Shown here: positions 59,540 to 64,000 of the stretch, one piece after another | Position numbering within the stretch: position 1 is the first letter of the stretch | Layout of the letters: every line of letters begins with the position of its first letter | Origin: Hydrangea macrophylla | Taxonomy: Eukaryota > Streptophyta > Magnoliopsida > Cornales > Hydrangeaceae | Assembly: GCA_033977485.1 (NCBI GenBank) | Contig: CM066983.1 | Span: forward strand, 59,701,010 to 59,765,009 | Direction of reading: 5' to 3' | DNA length: 64,000 bases | Notes under the pieces: model-generated | What the model was told of the DNA's origin: nothing | Databases searched by the model: none | The model's input: the letters and a program-made list of their open reading frames with translations, nothing else | Program-made: the position numbers and the translations under genes

Positions 59540-60492
59540 GTATTGATTTGGTAATGGTAGGTTAGTAGGTAATTTTGCTTTGATTTTTTTTCATCATCCT
59601 ACTTAATTTTTTTTTTTATTTCATATCATACACTTATTTGTTTCAAATCATCACGCTCTTGATATTGCTTATTTAAAAAATGATGATATGCTTTTGTTTG
59701 ATTAGACAAAGTTTTAATAATGGTTAGACAAAATGATGTTTTGTGAATCATTCAAATTTTTGCTGCTGAACTGCCATTTTTATGAACTGCTGAACAAAGC
59801 AGTCGAATGGTACGCCGACACAGTCGACTGATTCAGGTGTGAGGCTTTGAACTTTTTGATTCTGCATTGTTAAGTCGACTGAGGAGTCGACTGATCGAAT
59901 GCACAGTCGACTAATGCTTTTTTGTTTTCGTCGACTGAGGCTTATTCAAATTTTATTTAAAAAATTCTCTCTAGTTAAGTTGACTGACAAGTCGACCCAG
60001 TCGACTATTTTGATTATTTTTAACTCTCTGCCTAGTGACGTCGACTAAAGGAGTTCTCCAGTCGACTGATCCGACTGAATTTTTTTGTTTATCTTATATT
60101 TTGAGTTCTCCAACTTTATTATTGGTATCTTTTGGGAGAATACGCTCTCTATTCATATCTTTTGGTATCTTTTATCATTGTACATACTTAGGGGAGCACT
60201 TTCAAGTTTCATTAGCTCACATGTGGTTATATTTGTTTATTTTTGGTATCATTTTAGCCTTTTAATTTGTATGCCTATTGTGAGGGGGAGCTTTATATTT
60301 TATCCCCAAATCTTTTTGATAATGTCAAAGGGGGAGATATATGAGAAGTATTGGAGAGAAGTATTTGGGTAGTTATCATTCATGTTCCTTAACATATGAT
60401 ATCCATTGTGAATGATAATACTAAAATGACCAAATGTGCTTATATTGACATATCCTTCATTGGTTGTTTGTCATCATCAAAAAGGGGGAGAT
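59540..60492 (+). other. gag-only element 3' region with second CAGTCGACTG cluster
   Basis: Non-coding. Between 59800 and 60075 at least eight GTCGACT words occur, including CAGTCGACTG at 59821 and 60059. GGGGGAGAT tracts stand at 60331 and 60484; only the second abuts an LTR, so the first may be a relic of an older 3' end. Confidence 0.75.
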
Positions 60493-61806
60493 TGTTAGCC
60501 TTAAGGTATATTAAGGCATATTTAATTATGTTTTGATGATGTCAAATATGCTATGATAATTACATGATTCATATTGATTCATTCCTTGTTATTATCATAG
60601 TCATTTTTATGCTCATATATAATCTCATGTATTAATTTTGTATCAATGTTTTTAACATCTTTGTGTGCATGAGATTTAATTGATGTAGATCAAGATTACA
60701 AGGAGATCAACAAGGATTAAGCTTGAAGACTTGAAGATATTTCATCCTTGGTTGAAGTCTAGGACCATCATTGTAAGGCATCTTGATCTCACACTCATAG
60801 GGGCTCAAACAAACTCTAAAAGTTAAAGTTTTGAAAATATATTTTAAATGGGTCATCTTTAAAGCAATGCCCCAACCAATTGGAAAATAATTAAATGTTG
60901 AATCTTATATGGTTGGAAAGGTATTTGAATCTAGTTTCCAAAACATAAACGGATCAAAAATCCGAGTTTTATAGAGGGAGTTATGGCCATTTTAGTGGAG
61001 ATGTGTCAGGCTGTCAAACAGGAAGGGGCAGTCGACTGAGGGCCTAATGCAGTCAACTAAAGTGAGCAGAATTCAAGAAGAACCCTCTGTAAACACATCT
61101 CAGTCGACTGCTTTAAGGCCCAGTCGGCTGAATCGACCTGGAAGGCAATAACGGCTAGTTTTAGAGAGGTTTTTAATTACCATACTTGCCACCAACGGCT
61201 ATAATCTTCCAAGGCCTATAAATACATGTTTTCCCAAGCTATTTAGGGTTGAGATTTTGATTGGAAAACATAGTATTGATCACACATCTCTTTGATCTTT
61301 AAACATTATCATTTGAGCCCTAGTTGTGTGAGTTTATCAATTTGCTCAAATCTTTCATTTGTATTTCTTGAGAGAGCAAAATTGTAGTGAGCTTTATTTG
61401 TACTATCCACTCTATATAGAGAGTTTCAATTTGTATTCAATTCAATTTGTAAAGGTTGAGGGTTAGTAACCCTTGTGTGCAAAGAAGAGATGTTCTTCTT
61501 TGGGAGAGATTGAAGGCTCTTGTAACGGTTTGGTGCACACCCGTTAGTGCTCCGGGAATGGTTTGGTCTACACCCGTGAAGTAGATCGGATTAAAGGAAT
61601 ACTCAAGAGGTGCTCTTGAGGGGTGGACGTAGGCCGCGGGGTGCGATTGCCGAACCACTTGAAAAATTGGTTTGCAAGTATCTCTTCCCTTATCTCTTTA
61701 GTTAATTGTTTGTGATTGTGTTTAATTTGCAATTTTGTTTTTAAAAGGTTAATATCCGCCAAAACCTTATTCACCCCCCGTCTAAGGTTTCCAATTTGGG
61801 CCAACA
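60493..61806 (+). repeat. gag-only element 3' LTR
   Basis: 1314 bp, partner of 56843-58156, with about 35 scattered differences by eye. TATA box at 61217-61224. Confidence 0.95.
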
Positions 61807-61939
61807 TGAATAATTCAAAAAATGACAAATAAGGATAAAATTGAAATTGGAAATCACATTTAGCAATAAGGACAAAATTAAATTGGAAATCACATTTAGC
61901 CTCTTTTATATATGGTGTAGATATAAATATAGATATAGA

Positions 61940-62532
61940 TTTATATAGGGTATATAAAACAAATGTTAGTGCTTTGTTTGGGAAAACCAAAAAAAGAAAA
62001 ACAAAACCAAACAAAACAAAACAAAACAAAATAAAACCAAACATTGCATAGCCCAATTCGGGTTGTGCTGTGCCTTGTTTGTGTTAGTGGTTTATTAGGG
62101 AAAACCCAAAAAAATAAAACCAAAACCTAACAAAATACCAAATAAAACAAACAAAACTAAACAAGCTAGTGATTTGTTTGGGAAGAACGAAAAAACATAC
62201 AAACCACAAAGCCGAAAAGCGGTTGTGCCAAACAAAGCATAACCTACAATTGTTGACTTTTGAGTTTTTGAACCAAAGTGTAAATATTTGTAATTATTGC
62301 TTAAAAAGTTGATTGAATCATTATTTGTAGATTAAATAATTTTAAAAGTTGAATGAAATTATAAATATTTGTAATTATTGTTTGAAAAGTTGATTGAATC
62401 ATCATTTCTAAATACTTTAAGAGTACATTACAGTAACACCCCCTGAACTATGATCATTTTTTAGTAACACCCCCTGAACTTTAAAACGGAATAGACTCGC
62501 CCCTGAACTATCCAAAAATGAACAAACACACC
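61940..62532. other. AT-rich flank with CAAAACAAAAC tracts
   Basis: A-rich runs; the TGTTTGGGAA...AACCAAAC theme also occurs at 56305-56390, so it belongs to the same host repeat as the Helitron region. At 62415-62510 two CAGTAACACCCCCTGAACT-type copies look like a transposon terminus cut by the LTR at 62533. Confidence 0.5.
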
Positions 62533-63295
62533 TGTACGCAACAAATTTCAAGTATAGAAATAACGAGAAAATTGAGGAACAAATGTGATTTTATTGATTT
62601 CAGAAAATATGAGTACAATCTCTGTATAATTCTTTTACAATGAAAAGAAAATTCCTTTGATTCGATCTCCTTGATTGTTCACGATTCAAGGGCTTCTGGA
62701 GCTTGTTCTTGAACCGTAGATTTGTCCTTGAAATCTTCACGCTGGATGAAGTGCTTGTAAGAAAGCTTGAACGAGGGCCGGGGCTTGATCTCGAACAAAC
62801 GAACGATTAATCTTCCTTCAACTTCTTGAAGAACAGATTAAACAGACTTGACTTGAATCTGAAGAACAACAAACTGTATGTTTGTTCTTCATAAAGGCTT
62901 GGGTGATTTGAATGTAAGAGAGAGCTCTCAATTTTTTTTATGGAGAAATCTCAACTTGTTGAAAGGTTCAAAGGTCCTTTCTACATGGGTGGAGACCTCT
63001 ATTTATAGGCTTAGGGTGTAGAGTTTTAATTTGAGACTCCATACATCTTAACCCTTGATTTGAAGTCATCTCTTGAGATTTTGACATGTGTCACCACTTT
63101 AGAGTCCATTATTTATATAATTTCATATGATTTGTATGACACATGTCACAAATAAATTGGTCCACTTGTATTTTTTGGGACCCACATTTGAGAAAAATTA
63201 ATCTCTTGTTTTGGATTAAGATTAATAATTAACTGAATTAATTATTAATTAATCAATTAGTAATTATTAAAATTACCAAAATTTTAATGTCTACA
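62533..63295 (-). repeat. LTR of a minus-oriented retrotransposon (763 bp)
   Basis: On the minus strand TGTAGACATTAAAA...GCGTACA, with a TATA box TATAAATA at 63007-63000. To its right the minus strand reads GAAGTGGGGGCATT, a polypurine tract, so this is a 3' LTR and the interior extends beyond 64000. Two TGACATGTGTCA-type palindromes (about 63079 and 63137) lie upstream of the TATA box. Confidence 0.75.
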
Positions 63296-64000
63296 AATGC
63301 CCCCACTTCAAGGCACGCCGACATATATATTAGATGTACATGCACAGCGGGACTTGAAGTATTTGGAGTGTTTTTTTTTTTGAATTTGCAAATTTTCCTG
63401 CGGTGTTTGGGAACGCAAAGAGCCAATTCCACTAGTTTAAGTGTATGGACACTCTAATTTCTTGCATAGGAACCTTTGTCCAGTCTAACAACTCTTTTAA
63501 AATGGTCTTTTATGAAACTAATCATGTCTTAATTTTTTTTATAAAAATCAAATAAAAAAGTGAGACTTGGACTGAAATTGGGCCAAATTGGAGACTCTTC
63601 CAAACACACCATATTGGACCATATGGTGAATAAGACCGAATTGCACTACACCCCATTGGATCAAATCCATGCATATTGAATTCATATGGATTTTCTTAGA
63701 ATCATGTAGGCTTTGTCAGAAGCTCCTCCAACAAAGAAGTCCTATGTGTCTTAGGAGATTTAATGCATGTTGATACGTATCACCTTTCACCAAAACCCAT
63801 GTGTTTTGTTGTAGTATTTGAGATGATAAAGGCCACATTCTAGTGGGCCACTATTATAGCTCTAGTCTATAGAACGAAACTCAGATTTGCTAAACATGTC
63901 CTTTGACCAAACCTTTCCAAATCCTCAGTTTGTTGTTTCCTAAACAAAACGGGCATTAATTCTTTCCTTTTCTTTTCGTTTTCTTTTCAAGCAAGATAAA
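63296..64000 (-). other. interior of that element, 3' end, no gene seen
   Basis: Polypurine tract at about 63296-63312, then 0.7 kb of AT-rich sequence without a recognisable domain on either strand. Confidence 0.5.

Larger units (their letters stand above)
56843..61806 (+). mobile_element. gag-only LTR retrotransposon (TR-GAG-like), SIRE/copia related
   Basis: Two 1314-bp LTRs (TGTTAGCC...GGGCCAACA), a tRNA-iMet-like primer-binding site, one gag frame and a polypurine tract AAAAGGGGGAGAT. No protease, integrase, RT or RNase H: only about 0.95 kb separates gag from the 3' LTR. Flanks TGAAC and TGAAT may be a 5-bp TSD with one change. LTR identity is about 97 percent by eye. The 3' GGGGGAG-ATTGT context and the gag type point to SIRE/Maximus copia elements as source. 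Confidence 0.9.
55198..61939 (-). mobile_element. candidate Helitron, minus orientation, carrying a nested LTR element
   Basis: On the minus strand the 3' end is clear: hairpin CCCGTGCATTGTACGGG, then a short tail and CTAG before T (55198-55201). The 5' end is less sure: TCTATATCTATATTTATATC, followed by AAAAGAGGCTAAATG, at about 61939. Without the nested element it would be about 1.8 kb, AT-rich, with many poly-A/T runs and TTTTTC repeats and no Rep/helicase frame. Confidence 0.5.

Noticed and set aside
60035..60372. Hydrophobic frame after gag in the SIRE-like element as an env-like gene
   Set aside because: Under 100 codons, T-rich composition, no ATG context or signal peptide pattern; overlaps the polypurine region.

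Overview
The window looks like heterochromatic, repeat-rich DNA from a flowering plant, probably a eudicot. It is AT-rich with many microsatellites. Almost all of it is plant-type transposable elements: Ty1/copia, Ty3/gypsy (including a Tat-type element), a LINE fragment, hAT, Mutator-like and Harbinger-like MITEs, and Helitrons. The species cannot be named from the sequence. The only candidate for an ordinary host gene is a broken two-exon locus on the minus strand (4753-6425). It resembles the chloroplast NDH-complex protein CRR3. I found no rRNA or tRNA genes.

Layout. 1-3532: right-hand part of a decayed copia element (minus), inserted in a LINE RNase H/zf-RVT fragment (3533-4020). 4.2-6.5 kb: the CRR3-like exons, split by MITEs and a Helitron. 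6.5-13.7 kb: nested DNA transposons, several with exact target-site duplications (TSDs). 13685-20794: a non-coding LTR element (LARD) full of tandem repeats. 20985 to at least 55197: an outer gypsy element whose 5' LTR holds a small Helitron and two solo LTRs. Its gag is split at 33113/53272 by a 20-kb Tat-type gypsy element (minus). The outer element has no pol and its 3' LTR is broken by a candidate Helitron (55198 to about 61939). That Helitron in turn contains a SIRE-like LTR element encoding only gag (56843-61806). 62533-63295: a further minus-strand LTR whose interior runs off the window.

The Tat element is the most informative part. Gag, protease, reverse transcriptase, two RNase H domains and integrase lie on the minus strand. 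Downstream of integrase are a five-copy tandem array of about 121 bp and two extra genes on the opposite strand: a six-exon plant-mobile-domain-like gene with recognisable introns, and a single-exon gene. All are broken, mostly by TAG codons where glutamine would fit.

The main cross-cutting observation is that nearly every LTR family here with a visible TATA box carries its own cluster of short self-complementary motifs just upstream of it. In the Tat LTR these are 19-bp palindromes at an exact 22-bp period, and the same palindromes stand upstream of both antisense genes. The element families differ, the palindrome sequence differs, but the architecture recurs.
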